Part shown: positions 35,930 through 45,610 of the stretch, piece by piece
Numbering within the stretch: the first letter of the stretch is position 1
Layout of the letters: the number at the start of each line of letters is the position of its first letter
NCBI GenBank assembly: GCA_019058515.1
Contig: JAHPYY010000209.1
Location: 27,781-91,780 of the forward strand
Length of the DNA: 64,000 nt
Direction: 5' to 3'
Source: Promethearchaeota archaeon
GTDB taxonomy: Archaea; Asgardarchaeota; Lokiarchaeia; Sigynarchaeales; SOKP01
Made by a program: the position numbers and the translations under genes
The notes under the pieces: model-generated
Databases searched by the model: none
Told to the model about the DNA's origin: nothing
The model's input: the letters and a program-made list of their open reading frames with translations, nothing else

Positions 35930-36994
35930 TTAATTATTTTCGTGAAGAAAGGGTTTGTACTCAATTTGATACTCGTCATCTATTACTTTTATCGATTTCG
36001 TAGAGTATAAAATGAATTTTCTTTCTTGTTTGGTAAATACTGGTGTATCGTAATTTTCTCCGTGGTATTTGAATTGTTTTCCCTTATCCATGTAATTTTC
36101 AACAAATTTGTTATGATCATTAAATCTTCTATGATTTATGAATTGGTTCAATTCAACCATGTTTTTAAGCGCTAGTTCAAACGTTTTTTTAAATTCAGCG
36201 TTTATCTCGTAGCCTATCGAGTTTCTTGCTAATATCATCGCAGCGAGCGAAGTTGTTCCAGTCCCCCAAAAAGGATCTAAGACGGTATCACCGTAAAGAG
36301 AAAACATATTAATTAGACGGTAAGGGATTTCAAGAGGGAACGCAGCGCTTCTCTCTCTTAAATTGTGATCAGTAGAGAGAGAGTTCATATTTTGAGGAGA
36401 GCCAAGGATGTCAGTCCACAGATCTGAAAACCATTTGTTCCTTTCTTCCCAAAAATAGGCGCTATTGTATCTAGTAGATGATTTAGGTGGGATTACTCTT
36501 TTAATCTTACCCTTTCGAAAAAGAAGGATGTACTCGTGTTCGAGGGTAATGTAAGCGTTAGGCGGTATCATTCCAGAACCTAGAAACTTATTGGGACTAT
36601 TGGTCGGTTTCCTCCAAATTATACTTGGTAACATCGTAAATCCGTGTCTTTGCAATTGTTCGGCGATTTTAACGTGATTTGAGTACAGCTGGAAGGTATC
36701 ACCAATTTTTCTAGTTGCGTCCCCTATGTTAATACAAACAATTCCTCCCGGAACGACAACTCTTCCAATCTCTCTCCATGTAGAATTTAATTCGCTGTGA
36801 ATTAATTCAAACGCGTGTATGCCATCATTTAAATCGAACGCTTCTTTAATTTCCTCATTTACACCACCAAATAACGAATCCCACATCTCAATCATTGGAT
36901 AAGGGGGAGAAGTAATTACTAATTCGATGGATTCGTCAGGAATTTCGTTCATTTCGCTCGAAGATTTGTAATAAATAGAGTGAGTGGTTTTCAT
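35930..36994 (-). CDS. Orphan DNA methyltransferase, beta class (N4-cytosine/N6-adenine)
   Basis: 354 residues. Catalytic motif IV TSPPYPMIEMW (about 29-39) precedes motif I DPFWGTGTTSLAAM (about 240-253), the IV-before-I order of beta-class enzymes. TSPPY is most often seen in N4-cytosine enzymes. The target-recognition region lies between the motifs. No restriction nuclease is found nearby, so this is a solitary methyltransferase, either regulatory or the survivor of a restriction system. It faces away from the YbaK gene. Confidence 0.9.
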   Translation of the reverse strand: MKTTHSIYYKSSSEMNEIPDESIELVITSPPYPMIEMWDSLFGGVNEEIKEAFDLNDGIHAFELIHSELNSTWREIGRVVVPGGIVCINIGDATRKIGDTFQLYSNHVKIAEQLQRHGFTMLPSIIWRKPTNSPNKFLGSGMIPPNAYITLEHEYILLFRKGKIKRVIPPKSSTRYNSAYFWEERNKWFSDLWTDILGSPQNMNSLSTDHNLRERSAAFPLEIPYRLINMFSLYGDTVLDPFWGTGTTSLAAMILARNSIGYEINAEFKKTFELALKNMVELNQFINHRRFNDHNKFVENYMDKGKQFKYHGENYDTPVFTKQERKFILYSTKSIKVIDDEYQIEYKPFLHENN

Positions 36995-37096
36995 CCCAAT
37001 TTACCTTTTATTCAATGTTTTTGTTATAATATGTGTTTAAAAAGACTCCTCTTCTTTTTAAAGATTAGATTTATTATAAGTTAGCAATTAATTAGT

Positions 37097-37591
37097 TTGA
37101 TTCACATGGATACGGTGCTTAGAAATTGGCTAGAAAAAAATGATATTAATTATACTTCACACTCTCATGTTCCTGTTTTCACGGTTGAAGAAGCTCGCGA
37201 ACATACCTATCACATCCCAGGATTACACTGTAAAAATTTATTTCTTAAAGACTCGAAAAAGAATTTGAAAATATATCATTTAGTGACATTACCTCATTAT
37301 AAAAGAGTGGAGTTGAAAGTTTTAAAGCCGCTGGTTGGTGCTAAAAAACTAACATTTGCGTCCGCAGATGAACTGTTCCAAATCCTTAAACTGAGTCCTG
37401 GATCGGTATCACCCTTTGGTTTGGTAAACGATGTGGAGAATGCAGTTATTTTTTCAATTGATAGGGAGGTATGGAACGCCAAAAAGGTATGTTGTCATCC
37501 TAATACTAACGATGAGACGATGGAATTAAGTCAAGGAGACTTTCAAAGAGCTGTTAAAGCGTTTGAAAATCGCTACCAAATTATTCTATAA
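37097..37591 (+). CDS. YbaK/ProX-type aminoacyl-tRNA deacylase
   Basis: 164 residues. Single YbaK/aa-tRNA-editing domain: TVEEAREHTYHIPGLHCKNLFLKD (about 29-52) and the catalytic-lysine region, then LLxKLSPGSVSPFGLVND (GSVSPFGL, about 114-121), which is the best-known signature, and CCHPNTND near the end. It hydrolyses mischarged tRNA, Ala-tRNAPro in the ProXp-ala group or Cys-tRNAPro in YbaK; specificity cannot be assigned. The frame opens TTG 37097, but ATG 37106 is likelier. Confidence 0.9.
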   Translation: MIHMDTVLRNWLEKNDINYTSHSHVPVFTVEEAREHTYHIPGLHCKNLFLKDSKKNLKIYHLVTLPHYKRVELKVLKPLVGAKKLTFASADELFQILKLSPGSVSPFGLVNDVENAVIFSIDREVWNAKKVCCHPNTNDETMELSQGDFQRAVKAFENRYQIIL

Positions 37592-37607
37592 CTTCACATT
37601 AGTTTTC

Positions 37608-37976
37608 TTACGAAGTTATTATCGATCTCCAAACAACCACCCAATTACCGTGTTCTCGATTTAAAACGAATATCTCCTTCCCTTCTTCCTTAATTGTCTC
37701 TTTATTCATCTTATACTCGATATTAAAAGAATACAATACTATACCAGTGTTGTGAAAGATATTTATTTGGAATTTACCATAGCCAAAATCTAGTATAATT
37801 GCGTTTTCTTTGAATTCCTTATAGCTTTGAATACACTGCTCCTTTCCTTTTCCTAACTCACTACCATCAGGTGAAACAATGACCATATCTTCGTGAAAAA
37901 GGGATTCTAACCTCTTAAAATCGCCAATAAGCCACGCGTTGTTAATATCTTTCACAATTTTTTCGAGATCATCCAA
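37608..37976 (-). CDS. SnoaL/NTF2-like small protein
   Basis: 122 residues with the cone-shaped NTF2-like order: helix (LEKIVKDINNAWLIGDFKRLESLFHEDMVIVSP), DGSELGKGKEQCIQSYKEF, then strands ILDFGYGKFQINIF, GIVLYSFNIEY, GKEIFVLNREHGNWVVVWRSI. This matches the DUF4440/SnoaL-3 group. Such proteins are enzymes or ligand-binding subunits; no catalytic residues can be picked out. It lies between YbaK and the U32 gene. Confidence 0.8.
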   Translation of the reverse strand: MDDLEKIVKDINNAWLIGDFKRLESLFHEDMVIVSPDGSELGKGKEQCIQSYKEFKENAIILDFGYGKFQINIFHNTGIVLYSFNIEYKMNKETIKEEGKEIFVLNREHGNWVVVWRSIITS

Positions 37977-38019
37977 TTATATCAACTAGGTTTTCTACAT
38001 TATATATTGTAGATTTAAG

Positions 38020-39270
38020 TTAATAATTCTTTTTTTTCACATTCTTAAAGACAATATCGTTCTTTTTAACAGGCTTATCAACTTTAATTCCTATCGCAAG
38101 CTTGTTTTCTTTGCTCGCGATCGGAGTTTCAGACAAATTCTTCTTTTGTTTGAACTGAATGGAATTAATTTTCTGCCTTAGGTATGTATCTGCGTTCTTA
38201 CTAATAAAGATGACTTCGTCGTCTAGTTTTAGTTTACCTTTACTCAAAAGTATTTTAGCGGCCCCTTTATCAGGAAAATAACTTAAAACTCTCCCAATCT
38301 CGATTTTTCTAAAGTCTGAGACATTTCCCTTTCTTTTTCTCTCGATTTCGGAGGATTCAGGTTTGCCAAAATAAAATCCTGTTGAAAACCCACGATTATA
38401 CACGGTTTCGAGTTCATTAAGTAACTTTTCTACTAAGGAGGAGGTATAAGCATTATTATAATACGCGTCGATAGCTGTACGATAACATTTGGTTACTACC
38501 TCGCTGTAAAGAGGATCTCTCATGCGACCTTCGATCTTAAACGCGTCTATTTTAGCTTTAACTAATTCAGGAATGTATTCTATCATACACAGATCTTTTG
38601 TGTTGAAAAAATACGCTCCATCGTAAACGATTTCGTGGTTTTCTGAATCAACTAATTGCCATTCCCTTCTACAGGGATGGATGCATTTACCTCTATTTGC
38701 GGAAAAGTTTTCAGATTCGCATATCTCGGCAGAAAAATAACATCTACCAGAAACAGCAGTACATTGTGCTCCATGAACAAATGTTTCAATTTCGGTGGTA
38801 GTTAGCGAGTTTTTTATTCTTTTTATCTGTTCTAATGAAAGTTCTCTGGCTAGAATTATTCTTTTTGCACCTAACGATTGAAAGTATTCTGCTGAGAATG
38901 TGTTCGACACATTCGCTTGAGTTGAGATGTGAAAATCTATCCCTACTTCCTTAGCAATTCTAATAGCGGCTAAATCATGCGCAATAATTGCATCTATTTC
39001 AGATGTGTATGCTTCATCTATTATTTGTTTGGTGAGTTCAATTTCATTGTCATATAAAATGATATTTACAGTCAGATATGATTTAATACCGTGATTTTTG
39101 CATAGTTTAGAAACCTTTTTCAAGTCGTTTAACATGAAATTATCGCTATACATTCTCATGTTCAACGCTTCAACTCCAAAGTAAACCGCGTCTGCGTAGT
39201 TGATTACTGCGTTCAGAGATTTAAAATTTTTTAAAGGGGCCATTAATTCAGGTTTATTGATAACACTCAT
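38020..39270 (-). CDS. U32 peptidase-family protein
   Basis: 416 residues. N-terminal TIM-barrel-like start ELMAPLKNFKSLNAVINYADAVYFGVEALNMR, then the U32 signature ETFVHGAQCTAVSGRCYFS (about 148-166) with cysteines at C155, C162 and further C179/C183 (GKCIHPCRREWQ) that would ligate an Fe-S cluster. C-terminal ~90 residues form a small beta-barrel (IGRVLSYFPDKGAAKILL). Bacterial relatives (TrhP/RlhA) hydroxylate tRNA or rRNA using prephenate-dependent or Fe-S chemistry; RNA modification is more likely than proteolysis here. Confidence 0.87.
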   Translation of the reverse strand: MSVINKPELMAPLKNFKSLNAVINYADAVYFGVEALNMRMYSDNFMLNDLKKVSKLCKNHGIKSYLTVNIILYDNEIELTKQIIDEAYTSEIDAIIAHDLAAIRIAKEVGIDFHISTQANVSNTFSAEYFQSLGAKRIILARELSLEQIKRIKNSLTTTEIETFVHGAQCTAVSGRCYFSAEICESENFSANRGKCIHPCRREWQLVDSENHEIVYDGAYFFNTKDLCMIEYIPELVKAKIDAFKIEGRMRDPLYSEVVTKCYRTAIDAYYNNAYTSSLVEKLLNELETVYNRGFSTGFYFGKPESSEIERKRKGNVSDFRKIEIGRVLSYFPDKGAAKILLSKGKLKLDDEVIFISKNADTYLRQKINSIQFKQKKNLSETPIASKENKLAIGIKVDKPVKKNDIVFKNVKKKNY

Positions 39271-39406
39271 CCCTTTATCCTTACTTCAATTATTCGAAAA
39301 AAGTCGTAAAAAAAATTTTCGATATTTTCAACATGAATAAATAGTTAAATTATTTATATAATTCTTTTAATAGTTAAAAATATCCAATGATAATTGGCAC
39401 ATAACT

Positions 39407-40486
39407 ATGGCGAAATTTCAAAAATTAAGGAAGTTGAAATTCAGTGTAATTATAGTCCTTCTATTATTAACTCCCATAGAAATAAGTGCTAAAACTTTTT
39501 TTTGGGATAATCACTGTACAAATTCTTCCAGAATTTACTCATCATTAGATGTTTCAACAAGTTACGATTATACAGATACTCAATTTTAGATAACCGATAA
39601 TGGAGGTTGGAGCATTCTAGCGGTACTTTACGATTGGTGTAGCGGTTCGGGAACAATAAATGACCCATATATCATTGAGGATGTATACTTTAGGATGGGA
39701 ATGTTTAGAATGTCAGCGTTAAAGATAGAAAATACTAATGTATAATTTGTCATTCAAAATTGCGAATTTGAAGCTTATGGATTACACATTATATATTTCT
39801 TCAACACAGCGAACGGAAAAGTTAAAAACTGCAGATTTGAAGATGCTGCCATCGGTATGCACTACAGTAGCAATATTAATATCAATAATAATGAAATAAA
39901 TAACTTTGGTATATATACGAACGGTAGCACCAACTTAGATATTTCCAACAATATAATTAACCGGAATTCTATAGGTCTTTCTGCTGATACTAGTAATAGT
40001 ATAATTTCAAATAACCATATAATTGACGCTCGTGATCACGGAATATCCCTCTATTATGGAACAAATAATATTATAGTAGAAAACAATACCGTGGAAAATG
40101 CAGGCGCTGCGGGTATTGATCTATCTATCGATTGCCATAATAACGAAATCAAGGATAAAGTAATTGAAGGTTTGGAAGGAAACGGAATTAATGTGAGAGA
40201 GAACTGTTACGAAAACACATTTATCAACAATGTCGCTAATAATAACGAGAGATACGGAATTGAGCTTGCTTCAAGCGATAATAACATTATAAGAGAAAAT
40301 ACATTTACAGGCAACCTTAAAGGCAGTGTAGCCGAACACAAGTGCACAGGAAACACAATTGAGCAGTTTTACCTTTTTCCATTTGACGTCTATTACATGC
40401 ATTTCATTATAGGGATTGTTTCCCTTGTAATAGGCATTGTTATAGGTATATTAATCGGAAAAAGACGGAAGAAAAAACGATCATAA
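39407..40486 (+). pseudogene. Surface beta-helix protein interrupted by two in-frame stops
   Basis: One continuous frame of 360 codons broken only by TAG at 39587-39589 and TAA at 39743-39745; there is no frameshift. It encodes an N-terminal hydrophobic segment (VIIVLLLLTPIEIS), the WCSGSGTINDPYIIEDV module seen in the genes at 9475 and 41389, a short NosD-like beta-helix (NININNNEINNFG repeats), and a C-terminal membrane helix with a basic end (GKRRKKKRS), without the IPGY motif. The second stop falls in the middle of the module. The remainder is well preserved, so inactivation is recent or the stops are errors. Confidence 0.85.
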
Positions 40487-40755
40487 ACAATATTAATAGT
40501 TTAAACTCTGGGATTTGCTGCCCTGAAGGCCACAGAAGAATGATTAATGATTAAAATTAATATATTATTCTAATTTTTTTTAGATTTTAGGTGAAGGAAT
40601 TTTTTAGATTTTATTATGCACACCCAGTTTTCTAAATAAGCATAAAGGATTAGGAATTGTTTTGTTAGCAATTTCCTAGGGTTTATCAAAATTAAGTTAA
40701 ATCATCCAAAATGCGAAGCTTTGATAAAAAAAAAGGATATTTGATAAAAAAAATT
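40487..40755. other. Convergent intergenic region with hairpin
   Basis: Contains an inverted repeat at 40651-40678, TAGGAATTG pairing with CAATTTCCTA (one bulged T), a possible bidirectional transcript end between the broken surface-protein gene and the membrane-protein gene. Confidence 0.45.
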
Positions 40756-41217
40756 TCATTTTATTGCAGCATGCTCTCCATAGAGTTTTGTTATAAGGGA
40801 TAAGCATATGACGACGAGATATTTCGTCCCGATACTGTTAATAACAGCCTCGATTGGTTGTCCACCAAATATTAGCGCGGAGAAAAATGGAATAGCAAAC
40901 CCAAATACACCTGCGCCTATCGTGAGTATGAACAAATATTTAGCAATCATATATTTCCCAAAAAATATCAATACTCCTACGACAATAATTACCATTCCTA
41001 AATAGTTCGAGATAGTAATTAGAACATCTAAAGCCTCTGACAAGAATACTTGGTATACTACATTAAGACTTGGGTAATACTCTTGCACATATTGGATGAG
41101 TGTTATTCCCAATCCTGTCTTCATGCTAATCTCCGAGTAGATTAATATTAATCCCGCTATTATCGCACAAAGAAGAGCTTTAATTCGAAAAACTCGTTCA
41201 GATACACCCACTTTCAA
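40756..41217 (-). CDS. Four-helix membrane protein of unknown function
   Basis: 153 residues with hydrophobic segments at about 10-30, 65-85, 90-115 and 125-145. No conserved enzymatic motif. The segment ISNYLGMVIIVVGVLIFFGK is followed by a glycine-rich helix (TIGAGVFGFAIPFFSALIFGG). It lies between two surface-protein genes, but no functional link is visible. Confidence 0.65.
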   Translation of the reverse strand: MKVGVSERVFRIKALLCAIIAGLILIYSEISMKTGLGITLIQYVQEYYPSLNVVYQVFLSEALDVLITISNYLGMVIIVVGVLIFFGKYMIAKYLFILTIGAGVFGFAIPFFSALIFGGQPIEAVINSIGTKYLVVICLSLITKLYGEHAAIK

Positions 41218-41388
41218 CCACTTATAATTAGTTTGAATTAATTTTAATAAAATAATACTATAAATTCTAGGTTATAGATTTCTAATTTAACCTTTTAGGT
41301 TTTTATATCTTTAAAGCCAGAAAGATGAATAAAAGATGTTAGAATTTTAAGATTATACTTGTATTTGATATACATTCGAAAAAGAAGT

Positions 41389-42633
41389 TCAACTATATAA
41401 AGAACTGAAGTTTTTTGATCGTTTAATTAGGAATAGCGTAGCCAAACAAATCAGACCAATGATAAAGAGAAGATCGTATCCCGGGATCACCGTTGCCTTG
41501 ATAACGAAAAATTTGGTCATAGTATTTACTATAAAGTTATTTACATCTTGGATATAAATTCTATACACTTGTCCGGTCTCGTAAGCTCCTACGGTCCATT
41601 CAAAACTCCCATCGTTTTCAGTTGAAGGGGTGATAATTTCAACTGGTTTTTCACCTCGATACAACTTAATCACAACCTCTCTAATTGGGCCATAAGAAGT
41701 CCAAGTTATCGTGTATTGTTGACCACTATTTAATTCGCTTGATTTTGTGGGGTTCGTTACTACAAAACCAGACTTGATCAGATCAGAGGGAGAAAGTTCA
41801 TATTGGTAATCCTCAATTGGAGCTGCCATCGGATAATAGTCAGTCATGATAGCATCGTGAAAGTGTGAGCCTACTACCCATGGAGAATCCAAAATACCAT
41901 CTCCATCTTCATCTTGTGCGGGATTATCTACCATTTCATGATAATTCCCGATGTAGCTCTCGTACATATTACCGTTGTATGTGTAAGTAATATTATTTTG
42001 CGAATTATAGCTGTTCAAGTAGCAAAAATCAAAATAAAATTCGTTTATAGGGTTTTGGAAGCTGTTTAGATACATCATACTATGATTTGTAAACATCCAT
42101 TTAGCACCAAGTAGAGTATTATCTATAAGCTTGTTTCCCACCATTGTTATATTTTCACACGCGTCTAAATACATCCCAAATGCGTTATCATGCATATAAT
42201 TGTGCAATAATTTCCCATTGTAAGCATTTATTATCTTTATTCCAGCGTCGTCCGTGTTTCCACCCGCATTGAATAGATTGCAATTTTCAATAATAAAATA
42301 CACATCTGAATCTTCAATCCAAATACAACTACTCGAACCGCCCCCGTCGATTTCCAAATCTTTTATTACATAAGGATTCGCAACAGTTCCATCTCCAGTA
42401 CACCCTCCCGCGTTTTTAAAATCCAACCAATCACTATTGCTAGAAATATGAATTTTAGCCGAAGATTTAGACGCTTTCAAACTGTTTGATGATGTAATTG
42501 ATTTAGAAGGCTTTTCTAAAATGTTTGCTCTATTTCCTATTTTATTATGGTCAAAACCATTAAAGGTGGTTAAGGAAAATACAATAAAGAGAGAAATTAG
42601 TATTATTAAAGATATTTTTTCACTTGATTTCAT
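41389..42633 (-). CDS. Surface protein: beta-helix plus Kre9/KNH-like domain and sorting tail
   Basis: 414 residues. Signal/anchor helix (about 5-25), the module GCTGDGTVANPYVIKDLEID (75-94; WC.GSGT..DPY type), a short beta-helix with LFNAGGNTDDAG, a Cys-containing middle, an exterior Ig-like domain at about 285-370 (SGQQYTITWTSYGPIREVVIKL, GSFEWTVG) of the Kre9/Knh1 type seen in cell-wall proteins, then IPGYD, a hydrophobic segment and KRSKN. The tail matches that of the 9475 gene, so both are probably processed or anchored by the same route. Confidence 0.82.
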   Translation of the reverse strand: MKSSEKISLIILISLFIVFSLTTFNGFDHNKIGNRANILEKPSKSITSSNSLKASKSSAKIHISSNSDWLDFKNAGGCTGDGTVANPYVIKDLEIDGGGSSSCIWIEDSDVYFIIENCNLFNAGGNTDDAGIKIINAYNGKLLHNYMHDNAFGMYLDACENITMVGNKLIDNTLLGAKWMFTNHSMMYLNSFQNPINEFYFDFCYLNSYNSQNNITYTYNGNMYESYIGNYHEMVDNPAQDEDGDGILDSPWVVGSHFHDAIMTDYYPMAAPIEDYQYELSPSDLIKSGFVVTNPTKSSELNSGQQYTITWTSYGPIREVVIKLYRGEKPVEIITPSTENDGSFEWTVGAYETGQVYRIYIQDVNNFIVNTMTKFFVIKATVIPGYDLLFIIGLICLATLFLIKRSKNFSSLYS

Positions 42634-42815
42634 AATTTTTAAGAAGAAAGATTTGGTATTTTTCTAAATTTATTTCAAATTCTATTGATATAATTCTAAA
42701 TTTATAGTTTTGGAGCTTTATAAAGCGATTAATTAGGCAGTATTTTTAAGAATCTAAAAATTAATCATAAGGTAAATCATAATTAAATTGTGTATAAGTT
42801 GGGAGTAGATGAAAA

Positions 42816-43673
42816 ATGATAATTGATATGCATGTACATCCCTTCTGTAAAGAAGCGACATGGGGAGACCTCAAGCAAATCGCAAAAGCGATGTGGGGAT
42901 TAGATCCTAAAAAACAGAAATTTATGTATCGCATGTTGGAAAAAATGGCAGGAGAAATATCAATTTCCGATTATATAAGATTAATGGATAAGTTGGAAAT
43001 TGATAAAGCTGTAATTGTTTCATTTAACATTAAGACAGCGTATGGAATCTGCATAGTAACTAATGAGGATGTCGCAAAATTCGTAGAAAAGAATCCAAAA
43101 AGATTTATTGGGTTTGGATGTGTCGATGTACCAGCTCAAGACGCCATTGATCAACTCGAATACGCGATAAGTTCACTAGAATTAAAAGGTATTAAATTGG
43201 TTCCTCCTGTTCAGAAATTCGATATTTCTGATGAAAAATACGACGCTCTATGGAAAAGAATGGTGGATTTGAATGTCCCTTTATGGACGCATGGTGGTCA
43301 TCAGGTATCCACTGCGGGATCTATTGCGAAATTTGGGCATCCTATGCTTATTGACGAGTTAGCTATGAGACATGAGGATTTAACAATAATCATAGGTCAT
43401 ATGGGGTCCCCTTGGTTCTGGGACAGTTATTCAGTGGTTTTAAGGCACCCAAATGTTTATGTAGATATCTCAGCTCACCCCGATCTTTATCCATGGTTTC
43501 CTTGGGACGCATTTTCTAGCTATAACATAGAAGAAAAAGTTCTTTTTGGTTCTGATCATCCTTTAGTACAATGGAACAAAATTATACCTGCTGCTAAATC
43601 ACTTCCCATCTCAAATGGGTTTAAAGAGAGGATTTTAAGTAAAAATGCTATGAAACTATTAGGAATAGGTTAG
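42816..43673 (+). CDS. Amidohydrolase-related metal-dependent hydrolase/decarboxylase
   Basis: 285 residues. Metal-site motifs of the amidohydrolase-2 (ACMSD-like) family: MHVHPF (5-10), WTHGGHQ (about 163-169), IIGHMGSPWFW (about 192-202) and FGSDHPLVQW (about 248-257). Such enzymes hydrolyse or decarboxylate aromatic and related acids in a zinc- or manganese-dependent manner. The exact substrate is unknown. GGAG lies at proper distance before ATG 42816. No pathway partners are adjacent other than a fumarylacetoacetate-hydrolase-family gene 0.5 kb downstream. Confidence 0.88.
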   Translation: MIIDMHVHPFCKEATWGDLKQIAKAMWGLDPKKQKFMYRMLEKMAGEISISDYIRLMDKLEIDKAVIVSFNIKTAYGICIVTNEDVAKFVEKNPKRFIGFGCVDVPAQDAIDQLEYAISSLELKGIKLVPPVQKFDISDEKYDALWKRMVDLNVPLWTHGGHQVSTAGSIAKFGHPMLIDELAMRHEDLTIIIGHMGSPWFWDSYSVVLRHPNVYVDISAHPDLYPWFPWDAFSSYNIEEKVLFGSDHPLVQWNKIIPAAKSLPISNGFKERILSKNAMKLLGIG

Positions 43674-43814
43674 ATCTTTTCTTTTTTAATCAAAATTTGA
43701 TTTTATTACAATTGAAGTTTCATATTCCCATATTAGTTTCACATTGGAAACCAAATATGTAATTTATTCTAGATGTTATTTAAGTTAAACAATCGGAAGA
43801 ATAAACAATAAATT

Positions 43815-44099
43815 ATGGGACTAATGTACAAAAGCGACAAAGTTGTCTCTCCGTTCTCATCTCTTCTAGAGGAAGAACAGGTACAAGTGAAAGGGATGTG
43901 TACTTGCTCTATATGCGAAAAGAAATTCGTTGTATCAATATCGAAAGAACTCTTCGAAGATTTTGCTAACAATCCTAGCCGATACCTCCTATCCCATATA
44001 TTTACCCACGGAGAGCCCCGTCACGGCATGGGATTAAGCATAGATAAGCGTCTTAGCGTACGCCATTCATACCCCATTCAGAGCTTTCAATTTGACTGA
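43815..44099 (+). CDS. Small zinc-finger-like protein
   Basis: 94 residues. CTCSIC (29-34) gives a C-x2-C pair and, some 30 residues later, SHIFTHGEPRHG supplies histidines, a plausible C2H2 zinc site with a long loop. The last part, GLSIDKRLSVRHSY, resembles a short beta hairpin. No named family; zinc binding inferred from spacing. A stand-alone gene in the same orientation as the amidohydrolase, with ~140 bases between. Confidence 0.6.
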   Translation: MGLMYKSDKVVSPFSSLLEEEQVQVKGMCTCSICEKKFVVSISKELFEDFANNPSRYLLSHIFTHGEPRHGMGLSIDKRLSVRHSYPIQSFQFD

Positions 44100-44136
44100 A
44101 GTTGAAACAATTTCTTTAAAAAGCGCTTTTTAATTT

Positions 44137-44811
44137 CTATAACACAGTACCTTCCAGAATAACCCTGTTTTTGAGAGTGCCGACATTTTCAATTGTTGCT
44201 TCTAACACATCACCGGGTTGGATAGGTTTGATTCCAGCGGGCGTTCCAGTAGCGATTATATCGCCTCGTTCAAGCATGAAAAATTTAGTAATATATTCTA
44301 ATATTACTGGATTTTTAAAAATAAGATGTTTCGTGTTTGATTTTTGTCGAACCTCCCCATTGACTTTAAGTTCAAGCTCTAAATTATGTGGATCGTCTAG
44401 TTTTACTATTCTTGGACCTATAGGAGCGAAAGTGTCGAACGATTTTGAGCGAAACCACGGTTTATTGGAGAAAATATCCTTGGTTTGCATTTTTCTGGCG
44501 GTAACATCGTTAAAAACCGTATATCCAAGAATGTAATCGTATGCGTCTTCTTGTGACAGATTTTTACACCTCTGATTTACAATAAAAGCCAATTCTATTT
44601 CAGGGTCAACCCGATTCAATTTTCTATTATTATACAGCATTTTTGGGTATATTATATCATCTCCGTCGCAAATTAGAGAACTAACTAATTTTGGGAATAT
44701 TAACGGTTCTTTCGGGATCTCCAATTTAGTTTCTTCTATGTGGTCCATGTAGTTTGTACCTAAACATAATACACTTCTAGGATTTATGGAAATTCCTCCT
44801 ATGTTTATCAT
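44137..44811 (-). CDS. Fumarylacetoacetate hydrolase family protein
   Basis: 224 residues. LCLGTNYMDHIEE (16-28), metal-binding ELAFIVNQRC (about 73-82), VFNDVTARKMQ (about 99-109), DTFAPIGPRIV and GDIIATGTPAG near the end are the family's signatures; members split C-C bonds of 2-oxo acids or act as acylpyruvases/decarboxylases with Mg2+ or Ca2+. The short N-terminal region puts it with the acylpyruvate hydrolase (YcgM/FAHD1) type. Substrate unknown. Confidence 0.9.
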   Translation of the reverse strand: MINIGGISINPRSVLCLGTNYMDHIEETKLEIPKEPLIFPKLVSSLICDGDDIIYPKMLYNNRKLNRVDPEIELAFIVNQRCKNLSQEDAYDYILGYTVFNDVTARKMQTKDIFSNKPWFRSKSFDTFAPIGPRIVKLDDPHNLELELKVNGEVRQKSNTKHLIFKNPVILEYITKFFMLERGDIIATGTPAGIKPIQPGDVLEATIENVGTLKNRVILEGTVL

Positions 44812-45037
44812 CTATATCACTTTTTAAGGGGGAAATAGTAAAAACAATACTTATATTGGCTTATGTTAATGAATAAAAAAATACTTTATGATAATTTTGA
44901 AAAAAAAATTTTACAATTCATATTACACTATTATTTATTACATTGTATCTGATTCCGCTTATGAGCGGATTTAAAAGAATTAATTGAGGACAAGAACTAA
45001 TTATTCAAAAATCGTGAATTTCGTTAAGATTTTTTAC
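44812..45037. other. Short intergenic stretch
   Basis: About 225 bases, AT-rich. TCTGATTCCGCTTATGAGCGGAT near 44948 contains CCGCT/AGCGG arms (about 44955-44971), a small hairpin that could end the GTPase transcript. Confidence 0.4.
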
Positions 45038-45610
45038 TTAATCTTCATAAAATTTAATATCATTTGATACTGCACAATATTTGTCATATAGATTACGAAT
45101 AATGGTATTAAAGGCATTGACAACTCCTTGTCCTGTTTTTGCTGATGTTAGATAATAATCAAGTAATTTATACTTCTCAACTAATTTTTGAATCTTCGAT
45201 TGGTCAATGTCATTCTCATCAACTAAATCAACCTTATTTGCAAATAATACTATGGGAATTTCCCCACAAAAATGGATGATATCGTCATACCAATAAGAAA
45301 TGTGGGTATAACTATCTTTACCAAGATTGTTTTCTTCAAGGCTATATACAATTATTGCAACTCGACTATTACTGAAAAACGATGGACGTAAAAAATTAAA
45401 ATCATCTTGGCCAGCAATATCCCAAAATAGTAATTTGATATTTGCTTCGTTTATTTTTTTGAAATATACAGAAAATTGAGCACCAATTGTTTTAATATAA
45501 TTCTTTTCAAATTCACTATGGGTGAATTTCTTGATTAGAGATGTTTTTCCAACTCTTCCGTCTCCAACAACAGTTATTTTGTAATTATAATTTACACTTG
45601 AATCGTTCAT
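45038..45610 (-). CDS. Rab/Ras-family small GTPase
   Basis: 190 residues with all G-box motifs: P-loop GDGRVGKT (16-23), switch I Thr41 (KTIGAQF), WDIAGQDDF (63-71, the Rab/Ras WDxAGQ), NKVD (125-128) and SAK (156-158). The conserved glutamine (Q68) implies intrinsic or GAP-stimulated hydrolysis. The C-terminus (CAVSNDIKFYED) has no CaaX or CC prenylation motif, so membrane attachment would need a partner. In eukaryotes such proteins direct vesicle traffic; in Asgard archaea the role is open. It lies opposite the winged helix-TPR gene across a structured intergenic region. Confidence 0.95.
   Translation of the reverse strand: MNDSSVNYNYKITVVGDGRVGKTSLIKKFTHSEFEKNYIKTIGAQFSVYFKKINEANIKLLFWDIAGQDDFNFLRPSFFSNSRVAIIVYSLEENNLGKDSYTHISYWYDDIIHFCGEIPIVLFANKVDLVDENDIDQSKIQKLVEKYKLLDYYLTSAKTGQGVVNAFNTIIRNLYDKYCAVSNDIKFYED

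Noticed and set aside
39587..39745. Stop codons in the surface-protein gene as recoded pyrrolysine
   Set aside because: One of the two is TAA, which pyrrolysine does not use, so nonsense mutation or error is more likely.
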